From assembly GCF_024749045.1 (NCBI RefSeq), contig NZ_CP087184.1:6324001-6388000 (forward strand): a stretch of DNA of 64,000 bases. Direction: 5' to 3'. The position numbers and the translations under genes were made by a program. How positions within the stretch are numbered: the stretch's first letter is position 1; every line of letters starts with the position of its first letter. This DNA comes from Pseudomonas sp. B21-028 (GTDB lineage: Bacteria; Pseudomonadota; Gammaproteobacteria; Pseudomonadales; Pseudomonadaceae). Shown piece by piece: positions 27,508-36,733 of the stretch. Below the pieces are notes generated by a model. That model was given only the letters and a program-made list of their open reading frames with translations, searched no databases and was not told the origin of the DNA.

Positions 27508-28013
27508 CCGAAATTGCCACCCGCGATCGCCTGCAACCTTCCCTGCTGGACCGGTTGACCGATGACGATCCGACCAACCCCAAGGAAAGCGCCGACAAGC
27601 GCGTCCTGTCGCTCACCCAGTTGAAAGCCTCGGTGCTGCGTGACCTGGCGTGGCTGCTCAACACCACTTCGTTGCTCGACGCCGATGCCACGCTGCACAC
27701 CCCGGCGGGCACCTCAGTGGTGAATTTCGGGCTGCCGGCGCTGGCCGGCAACAGCGCCTCGAACGTCGATCTTTCGGCGCTGGAAGCCCTGATCCACCAA
27801 GCCATCGCCACTTTCGAGCCGCGTATCCTGCGCCATACCTTGCGCGTGCGGGCCCGGGCGACGGCCGAGATGAACCACAACGCCTTGAGCTTCGAGATCG
27901 AAGGCGACCTCTGGGCGCAGCCGGTGCCGCTGCGCCTGATGCTGCAAACCGACCTGGACCTGGAAACCGGCCATGTGCGCGTGGTCAACGCCGATCAGCG
28001 GAGACGCTCATGA
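27501..28013 (+). CDS. tssE: T6SS baseplate protein TssE (gp25-like)
   Basis: A 170-residue gp25-like baseplate protein that nucleates sheath assembly. ERLQP-type opening (here [17 protein letters not shown]), [23 protein letters not shown] and [12 protein letters not shown] are typical. The only suitable start before RLQP is TTG 27501, which lies inside the last codons of the upstream immunity gene; no separate ribosome site is evident, so translation is probably coupled to that gene. The stop overlaps tssF (ATGA). Confidence 0.92.
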   Translation: MVTEIATRDRLQPSLLDRLTDDDPTNPKESADKRVLSLTQLKASVLRDLAWLLNTTSLLDADATLHTPAGTSVVNFGLPALAGNSASNVDLSALEALIHQAIATFEPRILRHTLRVRARATAEMNHNALSFEIEGDLWAQPVPLRLMLQTDLDLETGHVRVVNADQRRRS

Positions 28014-29869
28014 ACCCGCGCCTGCTGGAGCTGTACAATCAGGAACTGCATCACGTGCGCGAAAGCGCGGCGGAGTTCGCCAAGGAATACCCCAAGATCG
28101 CCAGTCGGCTGACGTTGTCCGGCATGGACTGCGCCGACCCGTATGTCGAGCGGCTGCTGGAAGGTTTCGCCTACCTGACGGCGCGGGTCCAACTCAAGCT
28201 CGACGCCGAGTACCCGACCTTCACCCACAACCTGCTGGAAATCGCCTACCCCCATTATCTGGCGCCGACGCCGTCGATGACCGTGGTACAGATGCAGGCC
28301 GACCCGGACGAAGGGTCGTTGAGCAGCGGCTTCGAGCTGCCCCGGGACAGCGTCCTGCGCGCCGCCCTGGGGCGTGAAACCCAGACCTGCTGCGAATACC
28401 GCACCGCCCACTCGGTGACGCTGTGGCCGTTGCAGGTCAGCCAGGCCGAGTACTTCGGCAACCCGTCCACGGTGCTCGGACGCCTGGCCGCCAGTGAGCC
28501 GAAAGCCAAGGCCGGCTTGCGCCTGACCCTGCGCACCGGCGCCGAATTGCCGTTCAACAGCCTGGCCCTGGACAATCTGCCGCTGTACCTCAGTGGCGCC
28601 GATGAACAACCGTTCCGCCTGTACGAACAACTGCTGGGCAGCGCCTGCGCGGTGTTCGCCCGCCAACCCGGCGGCAATTGGGTCGAACGGCTGCCCCAGG
28701 ATGCACTGCGCTCGCGCGGCTTCGATGACGTCGACGCGGCGCTGCCGGTGGTGCCGCGAGCGTTCCAGGGCTATCGCCTGCTGCAGGAATACTTCGCCCT
28801 GCCCCAGCGCTTCCTGTTCGTCGACTTCACCCAACTGAGCCGGGCAGTCAAACGTTGCGATGGCCAGGAGCTGGAGTTGATCGTGCTGTTCGACCGCCAC
28901 GACCCGAGCCTGGAAGGCAGCGTCGGTGCCGCGCAGTTCCTGCCGTTCTGCACCCCGGCCGTCAATCTGTTCCCCAAGCGCCTGGACCGCATCCACCTGT
29001 CGGACCGGGTCAACGAGCATCACGTGATCGCCGACCGCACCCGGCCGATGGATTTCGAAGTGCATTCGCTGACCGGCCTCACCGGCCACGGCACCGGGCC
29101 GGAGCAGCCGTTCCTGCCGTTCTATGCCGTGCGCGACCCGTCCCGCTATGGCCGCGACCAGGCCTATTACACGGTGCGCCGTGAACCGCGGGTGTTGTCC
29201 AGCGATCAGCGACGCAACGGCCCGCGTTCGACCTACATCGGCAGCGAAACCTTTGTCAGCCTGGTGGACAGTCACCAGGCGCCCTACCGCCATGACCTGC
29301 GCCAACTGGGCGTGACCGCGCTGTGCACCAACCGCGACCTGCCGTTGTTCATGAGCGTGGGCAACGGCAAGACCGACTTCACCCTGGCCGACAGTGCGCC
29401 GGTCGGCGCCGTGCGCTGCGTCGCCGGGCCGAGTCGGCCGCGGGCCAGCCATGCCCACGACGCCAAGGCCTGGCGGCTGATCAGCCAGTTGTCGCTGAAT
29501 TACCTGTCCCTCAGTGAACAAGGCCAGGGCGCCGCCGCCCTGCGCGAACTGTTGCGCCTGTACGGCGACAGCAACGACGCGGCGCTGCAATTGCAGATCG
29601 AAGGCCTGCGGGACGTCAGCAGCAAGGCCTGCACGCGACGCTTGCCGATGCCCGGCCCGATTGTGTTCGGCCGGGGCCTGGAGATCACTCTGGAATTCGA
29701 TGAAAACGCGTTTCGCGGCACCGGGGTGTTTCTGCTCGGTGCGGTGTTCGAACGTTTCCTGGCACGCTACGTGTCGATCAACAGTTTTACCGAGACGGTG
29801 ATCCGTACCACCGAACGCGGCGAGATCATGCGATGGAAAGCCAAGCCCGGACGTCGTCCGACCCTGTGA
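28010..29869 (+). CDS. tssF: T6SS baseplate protein TssF
   Basis: A 619-residue wedge component (VasA/ImpG family). It begins [18 protein letters not shown], with EYPKIASRL and [19 protein letters not shown], all typical. TssF pairs with TssG and TssE in the baseplate around VgrG. ATG 28010 overlaps the tssE stop. The frame is open about 360 bases upstream, but that part is a shadow of tssE. Confidence 0.95.
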   Translation: MNPRLLELYNQELHHVRESAAEFAKEYPKIASRLTLSGMDCADPYVERLLEGFAYLTARVQLKLDAEYPTFTHNLLEIAYPHYLAPTPSMTVVQMQADPDEGSLSSGFELPRDSVLRAALGRETQTCCEYRTAHSVTLWPLQVSQAEYFGNPSTVLGRLAASEPKAKAGLRLTLRTGAELPFNSLALDNLPLYLSGADEQPFRLYEQLLGSACAVFARQPGGNWVERLPQDALRSRGFDDVDAALPVVPRAFQGYRLLQEYFALPQRFLFVDFTQLSRAVKRCDGQELELIVLFDRHDPSLEGSVGAAQFLPFCTPAVNLFPKRLDRIHLSDRVNEHHVIADRTRPMDFEVHSLTGLTGHGTGPEQPFLPFYAVRDPSRYGRDQAYYTVRREPRVLSSDQRRNGPRSTYIGSETFVSLVDSHQAPYRHDLRQLGVTALCTNRDLPLFMSVGNGKTDFTLADSAPVGAVRCVAGPSRPRASHAHDAKAWRLISQLSLNYLSLSEQGQGAAALRELLRLYGDSNDAALQLQIEGLRDVSSKACTRRLPMPGPIVFGRGLEITLEFDENAFRGTGVFLLGAVFERFLARYVSINSFTETVIRTTERGEIMRWKAKPGRRPTL

Positions 29870-30885
29870 GTACCCTGGACGCGATGCACCAGGAACCCTG
29901 GGAATACGACTTCTTCCAGGCGTTGCGGCGCATCGAGTGCGAAACCCCCGAGCTGCCGCGCCTGGGCCATTCCCTGCGCCTGGCCGATGACCCGCTGCGC
30001 CTCGGGCAACAGGCCGACTGCACCTTTGCCCCGGCCACCCTCGCCTCGGTGCAGCCGGGTGTCGACGGTGCGCCGGCGCGGCTGGAACAGTTCTTCTTCG
30101 GCCTCGGCGGCCCCAACGGTCCGATGCCATTGCACATGACCGAATACGTGCGCGAGCGTCAGCGCAACAACGCCGACAGCACCAGCAAGCGCTTTCTCGA
30201 TGTGTTCCACCATCGCCTGCTCAGCCTGTTCTATCGGGCCTGGGCCGAAGCACGGCCAACGGTCAGTCACGACCGCCCGGACGACGACTACTGGTCGGCA
30301 CGGCTGGCGGCACTCAGCGGCCGGGGCATGCCGAGTCTGCTCAAGCAGGGGCTGATCCCCGACACGGCGAAGCTGCATTACAGCGGTCACCTGGCGGCGC
30401 AAACCCGCTACCCGGACGGCTTGAAGGCTATCCTCAGCGAGTACTTCGGCCTGCCGGTGGAGATCGAGGAATACGTCGGCCAATGGCTGGAGTTGCCGGA
30501 GCGCAGCCGCGTCGGCGTCAGCGCCCATCAACTGGGCGTGGACTTCTGCCTGGGCCGCTACGTGTGGGATCGCCAACACAAATTCCGCATTCGCCTCGGG
30601 CCGCTCAAGCTCGTCGACTACATGGGCATGCTGCCCGGTGGTGAGCCGTTCAATGAGCTGGTGGCCTGGGTCGCCGAGTACCTGGGCCATGAACTGGACT
30701 GGGACCTGAACCTGGTCCTGGAACAGCCCGAGGTGCCGGCGCTGCAACTCAACGGCCGCTTCCGCCTGGGGTTCAATACCTGGCTGGGGCAGCCCGAAAC
30801 CGATGCCAACGATCTAATACTGGCCCGGCATTACGCCGAACAGGCCAACACCTCACAGACCTCAAGGAGCCATGAGCATGGGTGA
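29833..30885 (+). CDS. tssG: T6SS baseplate protein TssG
   Basis: A 350-residue wedge component (VasB/ImpH family). EPWEYDFFQALRRIE near the start, FFGLGGPNGPMPLHMTEYV and FLDVFHHRLLSLFYRAW are the family signatures. It overlaps tssF by 37 bp and clpV by 14 bp. Start ATG 29833; a downstream ATG at 29884 (MHQEPWEYD) is also possible. Confidence 0.95.
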   Translation: MESQARTSSDPVSTLDAMHQEPWEYDFFQALRRIECETPELPRLGHSLRLADDPLRLGQQADCTFAPATLASVQPGVDGAPARLEQFFFGLGGPNGPMPLHMTEYVRERQRNNADSTSKRFLDVFHHRLLSLFYRAWAEARPTVSHDRPDDDYWSARLAALSGRGMPSLLKQGLIPDTAKLHYSGHLAAQTRYPDGLKAILSEYFGLPVEIEEYVGQWLELPERSRVGVSAHQLGVDFCLGRYVWDRQHKFRIRLGPLKLVDYMGMLPGGEPFNELVAWVAEYLGHELDWDLNLVLEQPEVPALQLNGRFRLGFNTWLGQPETDANDLILARHYAEQANTSQTSRSHEHG

Positions 30886-33568
30886 AATCAGTCGCGCCGC
30901 GTTGTTCGGCAAACTCAACAGCGTGGCCTACAAAGCCATCGAAGCCGCCACCGTGTTCTGCAAATTGCGCGGTAACCCCTATGTGGAACTGGCCCACTGG
31001 TTTCACCAGTTGCTGCAACTGCAGGACTCGGACCTGCACCGCATCATCCGCCAGTTCAATGTCGAGCCGGCGCGCCTGGCCCGGGACCTGACCGACGCGT
31101 TGGACCGCCTGCCACGGGGCTCGACCTCGATCACCGACCTGTCCTCCCACGTCGAGGAGGCCGTGGAGCGCGGCTGGGTCTACGGCAGCCTGATGTTCGG
31201 CGAAAGCCAGGTGCGCACCGGTTACCTGGTGCTGGGCATCCTCAAGACCCCGAGCCTGCGCCATGCCCTGCTGGGCCTGTCGTCGGAGTTCGACAAGGTC
31301 AAGGCCGAAGCCCTGAGCGAGCGCTTTGACGAGTACGTCGGCGACTCCCCGGAAAACGCCCTGACCGCCAGCGATGGCTTCAACGCCGGCAGTGTGCCGG
31401 GCGAAGCCAGCGGTGCCATGGCCCCCAGCGCCATGGGCAAGCAGGAAGCCCTCAAGCGCTTTACCGTCGACCTCACCGAGCAGGCCCGCAGCGGCAAACT
31501 CGACCCGATCGTCGGCCGTGACGAAGAGATCCGCCAACTGGTGGACATCCTCATGCGCCGCCGGCAGAACAACCCGATCCTCACCGGTGAAGCCGGCGTG
31601 GGCAAGACCGCCGTGGTCGAAGGCTTTGCCCTGCGCATCGTTGCCGGTGACGTGCCGCCGTCCCTCAAGGACGTGGAGCTGCGCAGCCTCGACGTCGGTC
31701 TGTTGCAGGCCGGCGCGAGCATGAAGGGCGAGTTCGAACAGCGTCTGCGCCAGGTCATCGAAGACGTCCAGGCCTCGCCGAAGCCGATCATCCTGTTCAT
31801 CGACGAAGCCCACACCCTGGTGGGTGCCGGTGGCGCCGCCGGTACCGGTGACGCAGCCAACCTGCTCAAGCCGGCCCTGGCCCGCGGCACCCTGCGCACC
31901 GTGGCCGCCACGACCTGGGCCGAGTACAAGAAACACATCGAGAAAGACCCGGCCCTGACCCGTCGTTTCCAGGTGGTGCAAGTGGCCGAGCCGTCGGAAG
32001 ACAAGGCCCTGCTGATGATGCGTGGGGTGGCTTCGACCATGGAGCAGCACCACCAGGTGCAGATCCTCGACGAAGCCCTGGAAGCCTCGGTCAAGCTGTC
32101 CCACCGCTACATTCCCGCGCGCCAGTTGCCGGACAAGTCCGTGAGCCTGCTGGACACCGCCTGCGCCCGCGTCGCCATCAGCCTGCACGCGGTGCCGGCC
32201 GAAGTCGATGACAGCCGTCGGCGCATCGAAGCGCTGGAAACCGAGCTGCAGATCATCGCCCGCGAGCACGCGATTGGCGTGGTCATCGGCACACGCCAGA
32301 CCCAGACCGAAAGCCTGCTGAGCGCCGAGCGCGAACGCCTTGCCGAGCTGGAAAGCCGCTGGGCCGAAGAAAAAACCCTGGTGGACGAACTGCTCGCCAC
32401 CCGCGCCACCCTGCGCGAGCGCGTCGGCGTGGTGGACAGCGAGGACGCCAGCGAAGCTTCCGACAACGAAAGCCACGCCCTGCGGGAAAAACTGGTGGAC
32501 CTGCAACAGCGCCTGACCGCCCTGCAAGGCGAAACCCCGCTGATCCTGCCGACCGTGGATTACCAGGCCGTGGCCTCGGTGGTCGCCGACTGGACCGGTA
32601 TCCCGGTGGGCCGCATGGCCCGCAACGAACTGGAAACCGTGCTCAACCTCGACCAGCACCTGAAGAAACGCATCATCGGCCAGGACCATGCCCTGCAGAT
32701 GATCGCCAAGCGCATCCAAACCTCCCGCGCCGGCCTCGACAACCCGAGCAAGCCCATCGGCGTGTTCATGCTCGCCGGTACCTCCGGCGTGGGCAAGACC
32801 GAAACCGCCCTGGCCCTGGCCGAAGCCATGTACGGCGGCGAACAGAACGTCATCACCATCAACATGAGCGAGTTCCAGGAAGCCCACACCGTATCCACCC
32901 TCAAGGGCGCGCCACCGGGCTACATCGGCTACGGCGAAGGCGGCGTGCTGACCGAAGCCGTGCGGCGCAAACCGTACAGCGTGGTGTTGCTGGATGAGGT
33001 GGAGAAAGCCCACCCGGACGTGCACGAAATCTTCTTCCAGGTGTTCGACAAAGGCGTGATGGAGGATGGCGAAGGCCGGGTGATTGATTTCAAGAACACC
33101 CTGATCCTGCTGACCACCAACGCCGGCACCGAGCTGATTGCCGAGGTCTGCAAGAACCCGCAGGACGTGCCCGAACCCGAGGAAATCGCCAAGGCCCTGC
33201 GCCAGCCGCTGCTGGAGATTTTCCCGCCGGCCCTGCTCGGCCGCCTGGTGACGATCCCGTACTACCCGCTCAGCGACGAGATGCTCAAGGCCATCACCCG
33301 CCTGCAACTCAACCGCATCAAGAAGCGCGTGGAGAGCACCCACAAGGTCGCGTTCGACTACGACGACGCGGTGATCGACCTGATCGTCTCGCGCTGCACC
33401 GAAACCGAAAGCGGCGGCCGCATGATCGACACCATCCTGACCAACAGCCTGCTACCGGACATGAGCCGCGAGTTCCTGACCCGCATGCTCGAAGGCAAGG
33501 CCATGGCCGGCGTGCGGATCAGCGCGGTGGATAACGAATTGCAATACGATTTCAGCGACGCGGTCTGA
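30872..33568 (+). CDS. clpV: T6SS sheath-recycling AAA+ ATPase ClpV (TssH)
   Basis: An 898-residue ClpB-like unfoldase that dismantles contracted TssBC sheaths. It has an N-terminal substrate domain (~1-160), a first AAA+ module with GEAGVGKTAVVEG and ILFIDEAHTLVGAG, a coiled-coil middle segment (~430-530), and a second module with GTSGVGKTETALALAE and VVLLDEVEKAH. Start is ATG 30872 or ATG 30878; AAGGAGCC lies just before. The last gene of the fixed core set before vgrG. Confidence 0.97.
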   Translation: MSMGEISRAALFGKLNSVAYKAIEAATVFCKLRGNPYVELAHWFHQLLQLQDSDLHRIIRQFNVEPARLARDLTDALDRLPRGSTSITDLSSHVEEAVERGWVYGSLMFGESQVRTGYLVLGILKTPSLRHALLGLSSEFDKVKAEALSERFDEYVGDSPENALTASDGFNAGSVPGEASGAMAPSAMGKQEALKRFTVDLTEQARSGKLDPIVGRDEEIRQLVDILMRRRQNNPILTGEAGVGKTAVVEGFALRIVAGDVPPSLKDVELRSLDVGLLQAGASMKGEFEQRLRQVIEDVQASPKPIILFIDEAHTLVGAGGAAGTGDAANLLKPALARGTLRTVAATTWAEYKKHIEKDPALTRRFQVVQVAEPSEDKALLMMRGVASTMEQHHQVQILDEALEASVKLSHRYIPARQLPDKSVSLLDTACARVAISLHAVPAEVDDSRRRIEALETELQIIAREHAIGVVIGTRQTQTESLLSAERERLAELESRWAEEKTLVDELLATRATLRERVGVVDSEDASEASDNESHALREKLVDLQQRLTALQGETPLILPTVDYQAVASVVADWTGIPVGRMARNELETVLNLDQHLKKRIIGQDHALQMIAKRIQTSRAGLDNPSKPIGVFMLAGTSGVGKTETALALAEAMYGGEQNVITINMSEFQEAHTVSTLKGAPPGYIGYGEGGVLTEAVRRKPYSVVLLDEVEKAHPDVHEIFFQVFDKGVMEDGEGRVIDFKNTLILLTTNAGTELIAEVCKNPQDVPEPEEIAKALRQPLLEIFPPALLGRLVTIPYYPLSDEMLKAITRLQLNRIKKRVESTHKVAFDYDDAVIDLIVSRCTETESGGRMIDTILTNSLLPDMSREFLTRMLEGKAMAGVRISAVDNELQYDFSDAV

Positions 33569-33591
33569 CCTGACAGGAACACAGAAAGCCC

Positions 33592-33680
33592 TGTGGGAGC
33601 GAGCCTGCTCGCGATAGCGGAGTTACATTCAACCCAGTGTTGACTGATACACCGCCATCGCGAGCAGGCTCGCTCCCAAA
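33592..33680. repeat. REP family A facing pair between clpV and vgrG
   Basis: GTGGGAGCGAGCCTGCTCGC and its inverse, 40 bases apart, in the 158-bp gap before vgrG. Confidence 0.92.
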
Positions 33681-33726
33681 GTGGGTTGCGTTCCTTCAGC
33701 CAAACACAATTTGCACGGGACACTCG

Positions 33727-35658
33727 ATGTTATTCAACCAAGCCACACGCCTGGCCAAAATCACCAGCCCGCTGGGGCCCGAGGTGCTGCTGCTCAAGGA
33801 CATGGGCGGCGGCGAAGAGCTGGGAAGGCTGTTCAACTATGAGTTGCAGCTGCACTCGCTGGACAACGCCATCGACCTCCATCAGGTGCTCGGTAAACCG
33901 ATGTGCGTGAGCATGCAGCTGGACGGCGGTGGTGAGCGGCATTTCCACGGCATCGTGGCCCGCTTCAGCCAGAACGTCGACCAAGGCCAGTTCGCCAGTT
34001 ACCAGGCCACGCTACGGCCCTGGCTGTGGCTGCTGACGCGCACCTCCGATTGCCGGATTTTCCAGAACCTGACCATCCCGCAAATCATCAAGCAGGTGTT
34101 CCGCGACCTGGGTTTCTCCGATTTCGAAGACGCCTTGAGCCGCCCCTACCGCGAGTGGGAATACTGCGTGCAGTACCGCGAGACCAGCTTCGATTTCGTC
34201 AGCCGCCTGATGGAACAGGAAGGGATCTACTACTTCTTCCGCCATGAACAGGGCCGTCACGTGCTGGTGCTGGCCGATGCCTACGGGGCGCACACCAGCG
34301 CGCCCGGCTACGCCTCGGTGCCCTACTACCCGAAGAACGAACAGCAACGCGAGCGTGACCACATTCACGACTGGCACCTGGCCCAGGAGGTTCAGCCGGG
34401 CTCGCTGGAGCTCAACGACTATGACTTCCAGCGTCCCAGTGCACGCATCGACGTACGTTCGGCGATGCCCCGTCCCCATGCCGCCGGTGACTATCCGCTG
34501 TACGACTACCCCGGCACCTACGTGCAAAGCGAAGACGGCGAACACTACGCACGCACCCGCATCGAAGCCTTGCAGACCCTGCACGAACAGGTCGAGCTGG
34601 CCGGTAATGCGCGGGGCCTGGGCTCGGGTCATCTGTTCAGCCTGATCGGCTTCACCCGCCAGGACCAGAACCGCGAGTACCTGATCGTCGGGGCCCGTTA
34701 CTACCTGTCCCAGGAAAGCGGCGAAACCAGTGGCGGCGCCCCTTCGGCACAGTTCGAAAGCAGCCTGACCTGCATCGACGCCCAGCAGAGCTACCGCCCA
34801 CTGCCCCACACCCACCGGCCCATCGTCAAAGGCCCGCAGACCGCCCTGGTGGTCGGCCCCAAAGGCGAGGAAATCTGGACCGACCAGTTCGGCCGGGTGA
34901 AGGTGCACTTCTACTGGGACCGTCACGACCAGTCCAACGAGAACAGCTCGTGCTGGATCCGCGTGTCGCAATCCTGGGCCGGCAAGAACTGGGGCTCGAT
35001 GCAGATCCCGCGCATCGGCCAGGAAGTGATCGTCAGCTTCCTCGAAGGCGACCCCGACCGGCCGATCATCACCGGTCGCGTCTACAACGCCGAGCAGACC
35101 GTGCCTTACGACTTGCCCGACAACGCCACCCAGAGCGGCATGAAGAGCCGCTCGAGCAAGGGCGGCACGCCGGCGAACTTCAATGAAATCCGCATGGAGG
35201 ACAAGAAAGGCGCCGAGCAGTTGTACATCCATGCCGAGCGCAACCAGGACATCGTGGTCGAGATGGACGAAAGTCATTCGGTGGGCCATGACCGCAACAA
35301 GAGCATCGGCCATGACGAGACAGTGACCATCGGCAACAACCGCCTGCGCATCGTCAAACAGGAAGACATCCTCTCGGTGGGCCTGCGCAAGACCGACAGC
35401 ATCAGCCAGAGCTACGTCATTGAAGTGGGCGAGAACCTGCGGCTGGTGTGCGGTGAAAGCATTTTGGAGCTCAATGCCAGCGGCCAGATCAACCTGACCG
35501 GCGTGCAGATCAGCTTCTATGCCAAGGGCGATGCCGAATTCAACACCGGCGGCGTCCTGCACCTGAACAATGGCGGCGGCCCTGGTGCCACCCCTGACGG
35601 CCAAGGCGTCAAGGCCAGCATCGACGCCAACGTCAAAGCCGCGTTCCCCAAGGGTTAA
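33727..35658 (+). CDS. vgrG: T6SS spike protein VgrG
   Basis: A 643-residue spike trimer protein, to my recollection the size of P. aeruginosa VgrG1a. Gp27-like region (~1-370), OB-fold (EEIWTDQFGRVKVHFYWDR), the gp5-like stretch SCWIRVSQSWAGKNWGSMQIPR, and a C-terminal beta-helix. There is no added catalytic domain: it ends within the usual needle, so cargo must bind by PAAR or adaptor. Start ATG 33727. The Eag adaptor follows 18 bp later. Confidence 0.96.
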   Translation: MLFNQATRLAKITSPLGPEVLLLKDMGGGEELGRLFNYELQLHSLDNAIDLHQVLGKPMCVSMQLDGGGERHFHGIVARFSQNVDQGQFASYQATLRPWLWLLTRTSDCRIFQNLTIPQIIKQVFRDLGFSDFEDALSRPYREWEYCVQYRETSFDFVSRLMEQEGIYYFFRHEQGRHVLVLADAYGAHTSAPGYASVPYYPKNEQQRERDHIHDWHLAQEVQPGSLELNDYDFQRPSARIDVRSAMPRPHAAGDYPLYDYPGTYVQSEDGEHYARTRIEALQTLHEQVELAGNARGLGSGHLFSLIGFTRQDQNREYLIVGARYYLSQESGETSGGAPSAQFESSLTCIDAQQSYRPLPHTHRPIVKGPQTALVVGPKGEEIWTDQFGRVKVHFYWDRHDQSNENSSCWIRVSQSWAGKNWGSMQIPRIGQEVIVSFLEGDPDRPIITGRVYNAEQTVPYDLPDNATQSGMKSRSSKGGTPANFNEIRMEDKKGAEQLYIHAERNQDIVVEMDESHSVGHDRNKSIGHDETVTIGNNRLRIVKQEDILSVGLRKTDSISQSYVIEVGENLRLVCGESILELNASGQINLTGVQISFYAKGDAEFNTGGVLHLNNGGGPGATPDGQGVKASIDANVKAAFPKG

Positions 35659-35676
35659 TCCAGAGATTCAGGCGCC

Positions 35677-36111
35677 ATGACTTACCGCATCAATGAGTTC
35701 CAGTTTCAATTGCCGCCCAGCGAATTGCTGGACGCGACGATCAACATCCTCAAGTTCCCCGAACTGGGCACGTCCTTGATCGTCAGTCGCAGCCTGCTGG
35801 CCGACGGCGAAACCCTGCAAAGCAACCTCGACGACCAGCTCAAGCGCCTGGAAAAACAGGTACAGGAACTGCGCTGCCAACCGGGCGCCACGGTACACCT
35901 GGGCGCCAACCAGGAAGTCGAAGGCATCGAGCTGCGCAGCCAGTTCAGCAAGGGCAACGAAAAAGTCTTCCAGTACCAGTTGGCCCTCGTGCTGCCCGGC
36001 ACTCGCAAGATGTTTGCCCTGAGCTACGTCAAGGCCGAGCCACTCGGCGATGCCGAGGCCGCGCATTGGGCAACGATCAAGGGTTCGCTGTTGTTCGACG
36101 TGCCGGCCTGA
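35677..36111 (+). CDS. Eag-type (DUF1795/DcrB-like) T6SS effector adaptor
   Basis: A 144-residue DUF1795 protein: MTYRINEFQFQLP, DATINILKFPELG, SLIVSRSLLADGETL and MFALSYVKAEPL fit the Eag chaperones that shield the membrane helices of prePAAR effectors and load them onto VgrG. It starts 18 bp after vgrG and is probably co-transcribed. The usual partner, a PAAR/Rhs-type effector, is not beside it; the nearest is on the opposite strand 2.8 kb away and has its own Eag gene. Confidence 0.85.
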   Translation: MTYRINEFQFQLPPSELLDATINILKFPELGTSLIVSRSLLADGETLQSNLDDQLKRLEKQVQELRCQPGATVHLGANQEVEGIELRSQFSKGNEKVFQYQLALVLPGTRKMFALSYVKAEPLGDAEAAHWATIKGSLLFDVPA

Positions 36112-36154
36112 TCAATGGGCGGCTGCGACTTGATCGCCTTTGCAGGTTGTTGAA

Positions 36155-36433
36155 ATGGGCCTGGAAGACGAATACGTCGGTGACACCGAATGGCAAACTT
36201 TCGTGCGCCGGTACGAAGAAGACTACCTCGACGACAGCGCCCGGACGCTCGCCAAGTCCATGGACGACAACCTCGATATGGCCGTCGTGCTGTATGGAAA
36301 ACGGGGGCTCAAAGAGGGCTTGTGGTGGATGGAACAGGTCGTGCCCGCCTTGGGTAACATACGGCCGGTCGATTGTCTCAAGGGTCCGAAACTGATCAAG
36401 CGCCTGAGAATGGCACTGATGAGCATGCCGTAA
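36155..36433 (+). CDS. Small MbcA/ParS/Xre-like protein downstream of the Eag gene
   Basis: A 92-residue protein from ATG 36155 (AGG 8 bases before; an in-frame TTG at 36140 is an alternative). The acidic first half is unrecognised. The second half, GLWWMEQVVPALGNIRPVDC followed by a short basic helix, resembles the C-terminal toxin-binding domain of MbcA/ParS/Xre antitoxins, but the DNA-binding HTH half is missing. Such proteins partner RES-domain NAD-degrading toxins. It could be an immunity or antitoxin-like protein left from a lost effector. Assignment is tentative. Confidence 0.5.
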   Translation: MGLEDEYVGDTEWQTFVRRYEEDYLDDSARTLAKSMDDNLDMAVVLYGKRGLKEGLWWMEQVVPALGNIRPVDCLKGPKLIKRLRMALMSMP

Positions 36434-36483
36434 CCAACGGAAAAAGATGCAATGGAAATCGAGGCTTACCAAGAACACAATCC

Positions 36484-36617
36484 TGTGGCGAGGGGATTTA
36501 TCCCCGCTCGGCTGCGCAGCAGCCATAGTCAGGTTCATGCGGTCTTCCAGCAGCCCCCTCAGTGCATGGTTGTTGGGGCTGCAGCGCAGCCCAGCGGGGA
36601 TAAATCCCCTCGCCACG
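36484..36617. repeat. REP family B facing pair
   Basis: TGTGGCGAGGGGATTTATCC and its inverse, about 50 bases apart, just after the stop of the small MbcA-like gene. Confidence 0.92.
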
Positions 36618-36733
36618 GATTGCGGGCTACTTTCAGAGCATGCCTACAGCATGCCTACCCGCTCGGCCAGGCTACGTAACCTGTCCCCCCAAGAGAGAAG
36701 AGGGGGTTTAGCACGACCTGACTGCCGCCTCCC

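Noticed and set aside
30773..33343. An 856-codon frame on the - strand opposite clpV
   Set aside because: Antisense shadow of the AAA+ gene; no recognisable motif.
36686..36706. Hairpin CCCCC...GGGGG as a terminator
   Set aside because: No T run on the strand of the neighbouring gene and a purine-rich 11-base loop; too weak to call.
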